From Lacihabitans soyangensis (lineage in GTDB: Bacteria > Bacteroidota > Bacteroidia > Cytophagales > Spirosomataceae): a stretch of DNA of 64,000 bases. Shown one piece after another: positions 54,082 to 61,906 of this stretch. Below the pieces are notes generated by a model, which saw only the letters and a list, made by a program, of their open reading frames with translations, had not been told where the DNA came from and did no database searches. The stretch lies in NCBI RefSeq assembly GCF_024343775.1, contig NZ_RJUF01000180.1, forward strand, positions 62,001-126,000. Direction: 5' to 3'. Position 1 is the stretch's first letter; each line of letters begins with the position of its first letter. Position numbers and translations under genes: made by a program.

Positions 54082-54852
54082 TCAAACCATTGATGCTTCT
54101 AATGCATCGGCTTCAGATTTAATCCAATCATAGCCTTTTTCTTCAAGTTCCAAAGCCAATTCCTTGGTCCCCGATTTAACGATTCTTCCTTTATACAAAA
54201 CATGAACAAAGTCAGGTACGATGTAATCCAAAAGTCTTTGATAGTGCGTAACAACAATAAATGATCTGTCTGCCGATCTTAATTGATTTACACCATCAGC
54301 TACGATTTTCAAAGCATCTATATCAAGACCAGAATCTGTTTCGTCCAAAATACCCAAACTTGGCTCTAACATGGCCATCTGGAAAATCTCGTTTCTCTTT
54401 TTCTCACCGCCAGAAAAACCTTCGTTTAGTGATCTTCTAAGAAGTTGGTCATCAATTTTTACACTTTTTGCCTTTTCTTTCATCAATTTCAAGAATTGAG
54501 CAGCATCTAGAGGCTCCTTTTCATGATATTTCCTGATTTGATTGATAGCTGTTTTGAGGAAATTGATGGTTGTAACACCAGGAATCTCGACTGGATATTG
54601 AAAAGCCAAGAAAATACCTTCAGCCGCTCTTTCCTCTGGAGCAAGTTCTAGCAAATCTTTGCCATTAAACTCTACGGTTCCACCAGTGACTTCATAATCT
54701 TCTCTTCCAGCCAAAACAGAGGCCAAAGTACTCTTTCCCGAGCCGTTTGGTCCCATTATAGCGTGAATTTCACCTGGCTTTATGTCCAAATTTATTCCTC
54801 TAAGTATCTCTTTACTTTCTACTCTTGCTTGTAAATTACTGATTTTCAGCAT
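54082..54852 (-). CDS. sufC: Fe-S cluster assembly ATPase SufC
   Basis: 256 residues. ABC ATPase of the SufBCD complex. Walker A GPNGSGKST near residue 34, signature GFSGGEKKRNE near residue 151 and Walker B SLGILDETDSGLD near residue 167 are all intact. First gene of the suf operon as found here; sufB is not next to it. Upstream lie a -7 box and a Fur-box-like site. Confidence 0.96.
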   Translation of the reverse strand: MLKISNLQARVESKEILRGINLDIKPGEIHAIMGPNGSGKSTLASVLAGREDYEVTGGTVEFNGKDLLELAPEERAAEGIFLAFQYPVEIPGVTTINFLKTAINQIRKYHEKEPLDAAQFLKLMKEKAKSVKIDDQLLRRSLNEGFSGGEKKRNEIFQMAMLEPSLGILDETDSGLDIDALKIVADGVNQLRSADRSFIVVTHYQRLLDYIVPDFVHVLYKGRIVKSGTKELALELEEKGYDWIKSEADALEASMV

Positions 54853-54880
54853 AAATAAATATATCCCTTTAATTGTGGTA

Positions 54881-54888
54881 CAAAGATA
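54881..54888 (-). promoter_or_regulatory. -7 box of the suf operon
   Basis: Reads TATCTTTG on the minus strand (exact), 29 bases from the sufC ATG. Confidence 0.6.
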
Positions 54889-54899
54889 AATTATTAACT

Positions 54900-54918
54900 T
54901 TTAATAATAATCATTATT
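54900..54918 (-). promoter_or_regulatory. Fur-box-like operator in the suf promoter
   Basis: The 19 bases read AATAATGATTATTATTAAA on the minus strand and match 15 of 19 positions of the classic GATAATGATWATCATTATC Fur box. They lie 11 bases upstream of the -7 box, so a bound repressor would block the polymerase. The region is very AT-rich, so the match could be chance. Confidence 0.4.
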
Positions 54919-55021
54919 TTTAATAACTCTAAATAGTCTAACCTTGTTCCCATACACTGTATTTTTATTTTTTTTAAACTAATTGGTATGTTCATTCGTA
55001 TTTAAATAAAAAGATAAAAAC

Positions 55022-55498
55022 ATGAAAAAGATATTAATCGCCTTTTTAGCAGCCTTTACTTTCACCATGAGCTGTGCTCAGAAAACCAAAGACAACTGTA
55101 ACATAACCAAGATTAAAAAGACTGAAAAAGAGTGGAAAGCCCAGCTCACACCTTTACAATACAATGTAACGAGGCAGTCTGGCACAGAAAGGTCTTTTAC
55201 GGGCATTTACTGGGATAATCACGCCAAAGGCATTTACAAATGCATAGGTTGTGGATTGGATCTATTTACGTCCGAAACGAAGTTTGAATCCGGAACGGGT
55301 TGGCCAAGCTTCTGGAAGCCTATTGACCCATGTAATGTTGAAGTGGGAACAGATGCAAGCCTAGGAATGGTTCGTGACGAAGTAAAATGCAAAAGATGTG
55401 ACGCACATTTGGGTCACGTTTTTGATGATGGTCCTAAGCCTACAGGTCTGAGATACTGCATGAATTCGGCCAGTTTAAAATTTGTGGCCGTGAAGTAA
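55022..55498 (+). CDS. msrB: Lipoprotein methionine-(R)-sulfoxide reductase
   Basis: 158 residues. Reduces (R)-methionine sulfoxide in proteins. Catalytic [11 protein letters not shown] near residue 145; zinc-site pairs CIGCG and [17 protein letters not shown] substrate loop. The N-terminus [14 protein letters not shown] is a lipoprotein signal, so the enzyme acts outside the cytoplasm, unlike the common cytosolic form. Divergent from sufC across a 169-base gap. Confidence 0.93.
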   Translation: MKKILIAFLAAFTFTMSCAQKTKDNCNITKIKKTEKEWKAQLTPLQYNVTRQSGTERSFTGIYWDNHAKGIYKCIGCGLDLFTSETKFESGTGWPSFWKPIDPCNVEVGTDASLGMVRDEVKCKRCDAHLGHVFDDGPKPTGLRYCMNSASLKFVAVK

Positions 55499-55505
55499 AT
55501 TTATA

Positions 55506-55566
55506 AAACCGCAAAGACGCCTGGTCGCAAGGGGAATTTGGTTGCAACCTTGTGCCTTTGCGGTTT
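55506..55566. repeat. Long imperfect palindrome of the CTTTGCGGTTT class
   Basis: Outer arms AAACCGCAAAG (55506-55516) and CTTTGCGGTTT (55556-55566) pair perfectly; inside, CGCAAGG pairs with CCTTGTG. It sits between the convergent msrB and esterase genes and can act as a terminator, but its size and the resemblance of the arms to dispersed palindromes known in Bacteroidota suggest a repeat element. Confidence 0.6.
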
Positions 55567-55571
55567 GATTT

Positions 55572-57347
55572 TTAAAGTCTCGGTGCCGTTGGTTTGTTAG
55601 GCATATCGAAATTATTCGCTCCTTTTACCTTGACTTTCCTTTTATAGACCTTGTCGTGAACCGAAGCATAAATGGTATCAAAATTAGGTCCTCCAAAGCA
55701 CAAATTGGACACTTGTCCTTTGGTTTTAGGCAAGGGCACAATAGCATTTACTCTTCCCAGTTGGTCCATAACTTGTATTCCACTCAAACTTGTAACATAA
55801 ATACGGCCATCTCTGTCGCATTTTATACCATCACTCCAAGCGTTTTCATCTGTATCTCTTACATGTAGCCAACCAAATTTTTGTTTATTCGTTAAAGTAC
55901 CATCTGGCAGAATAGAATACACCCAAACCCAATGAGATGCAGATTCTGTCACATAAAGTTGTGTTTGGTCCGGAGAAAAACATAGCCCGTTGGCAAATTT
56001 AAGTCCTTCGTCTAAGATGACTTTATCCCCGTTTGGTCTTAACAATAATAGTTTACTGGGCTTCTCTCTTCCGTCCGGTTGAGTTATGTAAATATTCCCA
56101 TTATTGGCTATGGATATATCATTACCCGGAGTTTCTTCTGTAAGGGCTTTTATGAACTTTCCATCTGCTCCATATTGGTGAATTTGTTTAGTTGGCGGCT
56201 GCGACCAACCTCCCGTGATGGTCAGCATCTGCCCGTCTGGTCCAAAAGTGGTGCCACTTGCTTTTTTTGCATCCTCTACGTAGACTTCTGGTTTGCCAGC
56301 AGCGTTTATTTTATAAGTTTTAGAATTAGGTATGTCCTGAAAAAACACTTCTCCTTTCGCATTTACGGCTGTACCTTCGGTAAAGCCGTATTTCTCACCA
56401 ACCAATTCCCAATCTTCATTTTCTATCAGAATATCTTTCAAGAATTGATTTTTAGACTGCCCGGCTTCTATTTTCTTTGGATAATCTCTCCAAAGCCACC
56501 TCATGGCATCAGCAAAAACGGCTGTTCCATGCTGCCCATTGTGGCCACCTTCTCCCCATACGTGCTTCACATCATAACCCGCGAAAGACAATGCTCTTTC
56601 CATGGTCTCGTTGGCTTTCCACCAATCTCCAGCATATATATTGAGGTCGTTTGAGCCATCTTGAAGAAATATTCTCAATAGCTTTGGTTCGTGTTTTCTT
56701 ACCAGAATATCGTACCTGTCAGCTCCTCTTAAGCCCACGTAAGTACCAATAGCACTAAAGACTCTTGAAAATTCCTGAGGTTTTTCCCAAGCTGCTGTAA
56801 ATGCACAAACCGCACCGCTACTTGAACCACCTATGGCTCTATCATTGCCGTTTTTAGACAAAATAATTGCTCGGCCATTGCTACTTTTTTGTTTTTCAAC
56901 TTCTGGCAAAACTTCTTCCAAAAGAAAGCGGGCATAATTATCTCCTAAACCATCATATTCGTAGCTTCTGTTAAATCTGTTTAAGGCTAAATCCGCATTT
57001 TGAGCTTTTACCTGGCCGGGAGTAATGAAAACACCGATCGTTACAGGCATTTCTTTTTGATGAATCAGATTATCAAAAACTGTCGGGGCTTTCCATTGAA
57101 TTCCATCTTGATTCACATACACACAAGCCGGCTTTTTGCCATCGTATTGTGCTGGTATATAAATACTTACTTCTCGGGTAGTACCCGGAAAAATTTTTGA
57201 ATTTTCAAAAGTAAATTTTATGATTTCACCTTTTGGTACACCTGCTTTCTCAATAGAAGCTACGTCTGAAGGATATGACTCTGGGGTATTTTGCCCGATG
57301 GCTTTACCGACAAGAAGTAATAAGAGAAATACGATATTTCTTTTCAT
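55572..57347 (-). CDS. Secreted esterase fused to SMP-30/gluconolactonase-like propeller
   Basis: 591 residues with a signal peptide (IVFLLLLLVGKAIGQ). Residues about 45-300 are an enterochelin-esterase-type alpha/beta hydrolase: nucleophile Ser in AIGGSSSGAVCAFTA near residue 175, a catalytic His in WGEGGHNGQHG near residue 270. Residues about 310-580 are a six-bladed SMP-30-type propeller (FQDIPNSKTYKI, GLCFSPDQTQLYVTES, AWSDGIKCDRDGRIYVTS). The natural substrate may be a sugar ester or lactone, with the two parts acting in sequence. Confidence 0.85.
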   Translation of the reverse strand: MKRNIVFLLLLLVGKAIGQNTPESYPSDVASIEKAGVPKGEIIKFTFENSKIFPGTTREVSIYIPAQYDGKKPACVYVNQDGIQWKAPTVFDNLIHQKEMPVTIGVFITPGQVKAQNADLALNRFNRSYEYDGLGDNYARFLLEEVLPEVEKQKSSNGRAIILSKNGNDRAIGGSSSGAVCAFTAAWEKPQEFSRVFSAIGTYVGLRGADRYDILVRKHEPKLLRIFLQDGSNDLNIYAGDWWKANETMERALSFAGYDVKHVWGEGGHNGQHGTAVFADAMRWLWRDYPKKIEAGQSKNQFLKDILIENEDWELVGEKYGFTEGTAVNAKGEVFFQDIPNSKTYKINAAGKPEVYVEDAKKASGTTFGPDGQMLTITGGWSQPPTKQIHQYGADGKFIKALTEETPGNDISIANNGNIYITQPDGREKPSKLLLLRPNGDKVILDEGLKFANGLCFSPDQTQLYVTESASHWVWVYSILPDGTLTNKQKFGWLHVRDTDENAWSDGIKCDRDGRIYVTSLSGIQVMDQLGRVNAIVPLPKTKGQVSNLCFGGPNFDTIYASVHDKVYKRKVKVKGANNFDMPNKPTAPRL

Positions 57348-57469
57348 TTTAATTGTTTAAAGGTTGAATAATTTAGAAATCTCTCTCAATGCATGATTTC
57401 TTTGACTGCAATTTATCAATTTCGGAATCAATTATCTATTTCGATGGTAATTTTCTTGTTTGTATGTTT

Positions 57470-57477
57470 TAGATTTG
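57470..57477 (+). promoter_or_regulatory. -7 box upstream of the nitrilase
   Basis: TAGATTTG, exact match; it lies inside the longer possible reading frame and decides the start at 57505. Confidence 0.5.
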
Positions 57478-57504
57478 ATAATTGATTCAACCAAACAACA
57501 TATT

Positions 57505-58449
57505 TTGGAAAACAGAAAAATTAAAGTGGGTGTTGTTCAGGCCACTCCAGCCTTGTTCGACATTGAGAAAACCATTGAAATTGTCATTTCTTGGATAGAA
57601 AATGGAGCAAAAGAAGGCTGTGAATTGTTGCTATTCCCTGAGTCGTTTATACCTTGTTATCCACGCGGACTAACTTTTGATGCGGTTATCGGCCGACGTT
57701 CTGATAAAAGCCGTGACCAATGGCTCAAATATTGGAACGGCAGTCTAGATTTGAATCCTGAAAGTACAACTGCCAAATATCTTACAAGATTAAGCGAGGC
57801 TATAAAAAAGGCAAATATTATTGTTGCTTTGGGAGTAACTGAAAAAGAATCGTTAGGTAGCTCATTGCATTGTTCACTTTTGTATTTTGGTAAGGATGGA
57901 AATTTGCTCGGGAAACACCGAAAGCTAAAGCCAACAGGTTTAGAAAGATATATTTGGGCAGAAAGTGATGGTTCAACACTTACAACTTTGGATACTGAAA
58001 TAGGTAAAATCGGAGGACTAATTTGTTGGGAAAACTATATGCCACTGGCCAGAATGGCCATGTACAACAAAGGCGTGGAGATTTACCTCGCTCCCACTGC
58101 TGATAGTAGAGAATCTTGGCAATCCACAATGCAGCACATTGCTCTGGAGGGCAGATGCTTTGTTTTGGCGGCCAATCAATTTGTTAGAAAATCTGATTAT
58201 CCAGCTGATTTTAAAGAGGATTTGGCAATTGAGGCGGAAATAATGTGTACGGGGGGAAGTGTAATCTTGTCACCTATGGGCGAAGTTTTGGCTGGTCCAT
58301 TATGGAACCAAGAAGGTTTACTAACCGCAGAATTGGACTTTTCGGTTTTGGCAAAAAGTAAATTGGATTTTGATGTAATTGGACATTATTCTAGAAATGA
58401 CGTCTTTAATTTTAGTGTAAATAAGCAACCAGAAATCTTGAAAGTATAA
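57505..58449 (+). CDS. Nitrilase
   Basis: 314 residues from TTG 57505 (MENRKIKVGVVQATPALFD); the frame is open back to a TTG at 57460, but that stretch contains the -7 box. Catalytic triad: Glu in LLFPESFIP near residue 43, Lys in GKHRKLKPTGLER near residue 130 and Cys in GLICWENYMPLARMAMY near residue 164. The aromatic-rich PCYPRG loop and VIGRR point to true nitrile hydrolysis (nitrile to acid plus ammonia) rather than the amidase branches. Confidence 0.87.
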   Translation: MENRKIKVGVVQATPALFDIEKTIEIVISWIENGAKEGCELLLFPESFIPCYPRGLTFDAVIGRRSDKSRDQWLKYWNGSLDLNPESTTAKYLTRLSEAIKKANIIVALGVTEKESLGSSLHCSLLYFGKDGNLLGKHRKLKPTGLERYIWAESDGSTLTTLDTEIGKIGGLICWENYMPLARMAMYNKGVEIYLAPTADSRESWQSTMQHIALEGRCFVLAANQFVRKSDYPADFKEDLAIEAEIMCTGGSVILSPMGEVLAGPLWNQEGLLTAELDFSVLAKSKLDFDVIGHYSRNDVFNFSVNKQPEILKV

Positions 58450-58523
58450 TCATTAGGATAAACCAAGAATCCCTTTTTTATCAAAATAATTGAGGTTTTC
58501 TCTTTCATCAAAAATATGCTTGT

Positions 58524-58531
58524 TATTTTTG
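58524..58531 (+). promoter_or_regulatory. -7 box upstream of the M42 aminopeptidase
   Basis: TATTTTTG, exact match, 20 bases before the ATG at 58552. Confidence 0.55.
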
Positions 58532-58551
58532 TTCCGAACAAATTCTTTTAA

Positions 58552-59622
58552 ATGGAAAATAATATAAAATTTCTTTACGAATACCTCAACAACGCCTCTC
58601 CTACTGGTTTTGAATCTACTGGTCAGCAGATTTGGCTGGATTATATGAAACCTTTCATCGATGAAAGTATTGTGGATGTTTATGGTACTGCCGTTGGAGT
58701 GGTTAATCCTGGAAAAGATTATAAGGTGGTCATTGAAGCTCATTCTGACGAGATTTCGTGGTTTGTAAACTACATAACAGACTCAGGGTATATTTACGTT
58801 AGAAGAAATGGAGGTTCTGACCACCAAATAGCCCCATCGATGCGTGTAAATTTACACACACGTAAAAATGGTATTGTCAAAGGTATTTTCGGTTGGCCTG
58901 CCATTCACGTACGTGATGCTGGAAAAGAAGAAACCCCAAGCTTGAAAAACATATTTATTGATGTGGGTGCGTCAACTAAAGCTGAAGTGGAAGCCATGGG
59001 TATTCATGTAGGAACTGTGGCAACCTTTGAAGATGGTTTGATGGAATTGAACGAGAAATTCTACGTAGGAAGAGCCTTGGACAATAGAATTGGAGGTTAC
59101 ATTATAGCAGAGGTTGCTAGAAAACTGAAAGAAAACAAAATAGATTTGCCTTATACGCTTTATGTTGTCAATGCAGTTCAGGAAGAAATTGGTTTGCGTG
59201 GATCAGAAATGATTTCGAGGAGATTAAAGCCAGATGTGGCAGTCGTTATTGATGTAACTCACGATACGCAATCACCTATGTATGACAAGAAAAAAGACGG
59301 CGACATAGCTTGTGGAAAAGGTCCTACACTTTCTTATGGCCCGGCTGTTCAGAATAATCTATTAAATATGATTATTGATTTGGCTGATGAAAAGAAAATT
59401 CCTTTTCAAAGAGCTGCAGTAAGCCGTTCGACGGGTACGGATACCGATTCTTTCGCTTATTCGGCTGAAGGTGTGGCCTCGGCATTGATATCTTTACCGC
59501 AGAAATATATGCACACGACCGTAGAAATGGTACACAAAGACGACGTGCAGGCCTGTATTGATTTGTATTATGAGTTTTTGTTGAATTTGAAAGCTGGGAC
59601 AGATTTTAGATATATCAATTGA
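58552..59622 (+). CDS. M42-family aminopeptidase
   Basis: 356 residues. Cobalt- or zinc-dependent tetrahedral aminopeptidase. Metal ligands and catalytic residues are in VIEAHSDEISWF near residue 62, GRALDNRIGGY near residue 178, VQEEIGLRGSEM near residue 212 (Glu-Glu) and VIDVTHDTQ near residue 234; a late His is in KYMHTTVEMVH. Cytosolic; processes short peptides. Confidence 0.92.
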   Translation: MENNIKFLYEYLNNASPTGFESTGQQIWLDYMKPFIDESIVDVYGTAVGVVNPGKDYKVVIEAHSDEISWFVNYITDSGYIYVRRNGGSDHQIAPSMRVNLHTRKNGIVKGIFGWPAIHVRDAGKEETPSLKNIFIDVGASTKAEVEAMGIHVGTVATFEDGLMELNEKFYVGRALDNRIGGYIIAEVARKLKENKIDLPYTLYVVNAVQEEIGLRGSEMISRRLKPDVAVVIDVTHDTQSPMYDKKKDGDIACGKGPTLSYGPAVQNNLLNMIIDLADEKKIPFQRAAVSRSTGTDTDSFAYSAEGVASALISLPQKYMHTTVEMVHKDDVQACIDLYYEFLLNLKAGTDFRYIN

Positions 59623-59627
59623 TTTAT

Positions 59628-59667
59628 TTGCCACGAATTCATTCATATAAGATTAAATTCGTGGCAA
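59628..59667. repeat. Hairpin of the GCCACGAATT class between convergent genes
   Basis: TTGCCACGAATT (59628-59639) pairs with AATTCGTGGCAA (59656-59667) around a 16-base loop. Followed by TTTCTTATT, so it can terminate the peptidase transcript; the arms resemble dispersed palindromes seen in many Bacteroidota. Confidence 0.65.
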
Positions 59668-59671
59668 TTTC

Positions 59672-61348
59672 TTATTCACACCCCACCACCTTATAAATCT
59701 TCCCATCGGTTTTGGTGTAAATATAAATTTCACCATTGGCTCCCTGTCCAAATCTCAAATCAGTTTTGTTGTTTTTACAAATGTTTCTAAAATTATCTAT
59801 TTTTCCTTCTATCTCTAAAGTAAATTCTTGAATATTAGTTGTTTGTCCTAAATTCAAGTCTTTGTTTTCAACAAATAGTACCTTGCCATTTACAATATCT
59901 CCAAAGATATATTTTCCTTTTAAAGCCGGAATCTCATTTTCAATATAAACATACCCAGCAGAAATTGCATAGCCTTCGTCGTGGTCATATTGTGCTGACG
60001 GCCAGGTGTAAGATGATGTATTCCCTTTTAAATCAAATACTTGCTTCATATTCGCTTCAGGTTTTATGATAAAAGTGCCTTCGCGATAAGGCCATCCGTA
60101 ATCCAAGCCTTTTTGGCCAATATTTAGCTCTTCTACATTTGTATGACCAATATCAGAGATAATCATTTTACCATCAGGTGACCAGTAGATTCTGTTGGGA
60201 TTTCTAAATCCTCTACAATAAACCTCACCAGCCATTTCTTTATAATTGGCGTATGGATTGGAGGCAGGAATACCGTAATTGCCATTTTTTGAATTGTTCC
60301 CCGCTGGGTCTATCCTCAAAACTGAGCTCCAGGGCGTAGAAAAAGAATTACAGATGAAAGGAAAACCATTTTCAGAGGCTCCACCGTCACCAATTCCAAT
60401 GTAGAGCAATCCATGATCTTCATCACCAGCTTTAGAGTTTGGATTAAACGCGATTTCTTGCATACCATGAATTTGAGAAACCATATCGATTCTGAACAGT
60501 TCTCGCCTTGTCCCTTCAAAAGTTTCAGCTTCGGGATTGTTAGTTTTCCACTCTGTCAATACCCATTGAAGTGTTACTTTGATGCTGTCGGCATAGCTAA
60601 AATCTGCTTTTCTCGACTTTGCCTTTTCTGAATGTGCAGTATAAAAAAGTCCATTTTTTAGAAATTCAGGGTGAAATGCATACGAACCCAAACCAGTGGC
60701 CAATCCTGGAACATGAATGTATTCGGGTACCATTTTTTTGAAATCAAGGTAAGGCTTGAGTTCTTTTTCGTTAAAATGATACACTATTCCTCTCAAGTCA
60801 GAGAGAAAAACTTTCTTTGGGTCATCGTTTAACACGACCATTGTGTTAATTCTAGCCAAGGGGATTTTATCACTGGTGGCAGGTGCGGTGAACAGATATT
60901 TGAGTTTTAAAGTTAATTCAGACTTTTTAATAGGTTCAGGAATTGGATTTTTCAGTCCATCTGGCGAAAGAACTTTTCTTGGATCGGGTTTGGTTTGTCG
61001 GCTGTTTATGTAGTTTAAAAGGTTTTCAACCTCCATTTTTTTTAAATGAGCAAAATCGGGCATGGCAATGGTTCTTTTATCGAAATTGGGCTCTGCCGCC
61101 ATTACTTTTTGTGGATTTTTCAGGTAATCAATTAACCAATTTTTGTCTCTTTTTTTGGTAGTTTGAGAAAACTCAGGCCCAATGCCATTTTGGGTAAAGT
61201 TATGACAAGCAGCACATTGAAGCTCAAATATTTCTTTGCCCGATTGAATACTTTTTGAGTCTAAACTATACTTGGTTTGAGAAAAAGATGAATGATTTAA
61301 GTTAAAGAGAGCAGCTATTAAAACAGTTTTTAGAAGTTTCGTTGACAT
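59672..61348 (-). CDS. Secreted cytochrome c-sorbosone dehydrogenase fusion
   Basis: 558 residues from ATG 61348 (MSTKLLKTVLIAALF, signal peptide). The open frame extends another 86 codons upstream, but that part overlaps the tmRNA and reads as non-protein. Residues about 40-125 are a class I cytochrome c: LQCAACHNF (CxxCH) and Met ligand in AMPDFAHLKK. Residues about 150-550 are a PQQ-dependent glucose/sorbosone dehydrogenase-like propeller (GLATGLGSYAFHPEFLKNG, GIGDGGASENGFPF). Oxidises sugars or alcohols in the periplasm and passes electrons to its own haem. Confidence 0.86.
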   Translation of the reverse strand: MSTKLLKTVLIAALFNLNHSSFSQTKYSLDSKSIQSGKEIFELQCAACHNFTQNGIGPEFSQTTKKRDKNWLIDYLKNPQKVMAAEPNFDKRTIAMPDFAHLKKMEVENLLNYINSRQTKPDPRKVLSPDGLKNPIPEPIKKSELTLKLKYLFTAPATSDKIPLARINTMVVLNDDPKKVFLSDLRGIVYHFNEKELKPYLDFKKMVPEYIHVPGLATGLGSYAFHPEFLKNGLFYTAHSEKAKSRKADFSYADSIKVTLQWVLTEWKTNNPEAETFEGTRRELFRIDMVSQIHGMQEIAFNPNSKAGDEDHGLLYIGIGDGGASENGFPFICNSFSTPWSSVLRIDPAGNNSKNGNYGIPASNPYANYKEMAGEVYCRGFRNPNRIYWSPDGKMIISDIGHTNVEELNIGQKGLDYGWPYREGTFIIKPEANMKQVFDLKGNTSSYTWPSAQYDHDEGYAISAGYVYIENEIPALKGKYIFGDIVNGKVLFVENKDLNLGQTTNIQEFTLEIEGKIDNFRNICKNNKTDLRFGQGANGEIYIYTKTDGKIYKVVGCE

Positions 61349-61434
61349 TTTAATTTTAATGGTTGAATATTTTTCGAAAATACAGTTTTTTTCTGATAAC
61401 ACATTTCTTTTTATGAATATTGAACCATTTGGAG

Positions 61435-61442
61435 TAGTTTTG
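61435..61442 (+). promoter_or_regulatory. -7 box of the tmRNA gene
   Basis: TAGTTTTG, exact match, ending 17 bases before the mature 5' end; ATTG lies 12 bases upstream of the box. Confidence 0.55.
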
Positions 61443-61459
61443 CATTCTGTTCTTACAAT

Positions 61460-61834
61460 GGGGGCGACCGGTTTTGACGGCATGATGCCATTGCGAGTAT
61501 AAGCATGTATGGAGTTGGTGGAAGGTCTCCATTCAAAAAATCTACCGAACAATAACTGGCAATACATCGTATGCCATGGCTGCTTAATTTCGGAGTAAAT
61601 TAGCATTCGCCATCGTTCCTCTTTTGCTAACCTCTGTTGCGGGAGATCAAGGAGCGTCGAAAATAGAGAGGCGTTTTAAAGCGGACTTCTGACTTTAAAA
61701 TAGTAAATGAGAAGATAAGGATTGGGTTAGGTACGTCGGACGGCTTCCCAATTTCGAAAAGTAAGACCGAATAAACATGTAGAAGGCTCGACAGTAGCCG
61801 TGTTCGGACCAGGGTTCGAATCCCTGCGTCTCCA
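61460..61834 (+). ncRNA. ssrA: tmRNA (transfer-messenger RNA)
   Basis: Starts GGGGGCGACCGGTTTTGACGG, which is a tmRNA 5' end, and finishes with a T-arm CAGGG-TTCGAAT-CCCTG and CGTCTCC, which pairs with the first seven bases GGGGGCG. CCA is not encoded. The mRNA-like part has GGC at 61558-61560 as the resume codon and encodes the tag GNTSYAMAA, ending TAA at 61585-61587. The tag ends in AMAA where Bacteroides has ALAA. Rescues stalled ribosomes with SmpB. Confidence 0.97.
61812..61834 (+). other. Presumed integration core (attL) at the tmRNA 3' end
   Basis: The T-arm and acceptor end of tmRNA is the classic target of tyrosine recombinases, and such an integrase starts 73 bases downstream. The exact core cannot be fixed because the other end of the element lies outside the window. 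Confidence 0.45.
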
Positions 61835-61839
61835 CTTTG

Positions 61840-61866
61840 GTAACACGTTAATTATTAGCGTGTTAC
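61840..61866 (+). terminator. Hairpin between tmRNA and integrase
   Basis: GTAACACG (61840-61847) pairs perfectly with CGTGTTAC (61859-61866) around 11 bases, followed by TTTCGTTT. Fits a terminator for tmRNA; it may also serve as a recombinase arm site. Confidence 0.65.
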
Positions 61867-61906
61867 TTTCGTTTCAGGGAGTTTGAATTTCATAAATGAC
61901 AACATT

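Noticed and set aside
56079-56654. Plus-strand frame opposite the esterase fusion
   Set aside because: Shadow of well-conserved coding sequence on the other strand.
61349-61606. N-terminal extension of the cytochrome c-sorbosone dehydrogenase reading frame
   Set aside because: It overlaps the tmRNA gene on the other strand and gives no signal peptide; ATG 61348 starts a proper one.
61460-61834. tRNA gene
   Set aside because: The acceptor and T-arm resemble a tRNA, but the body is a tmRNA with a coded tag.
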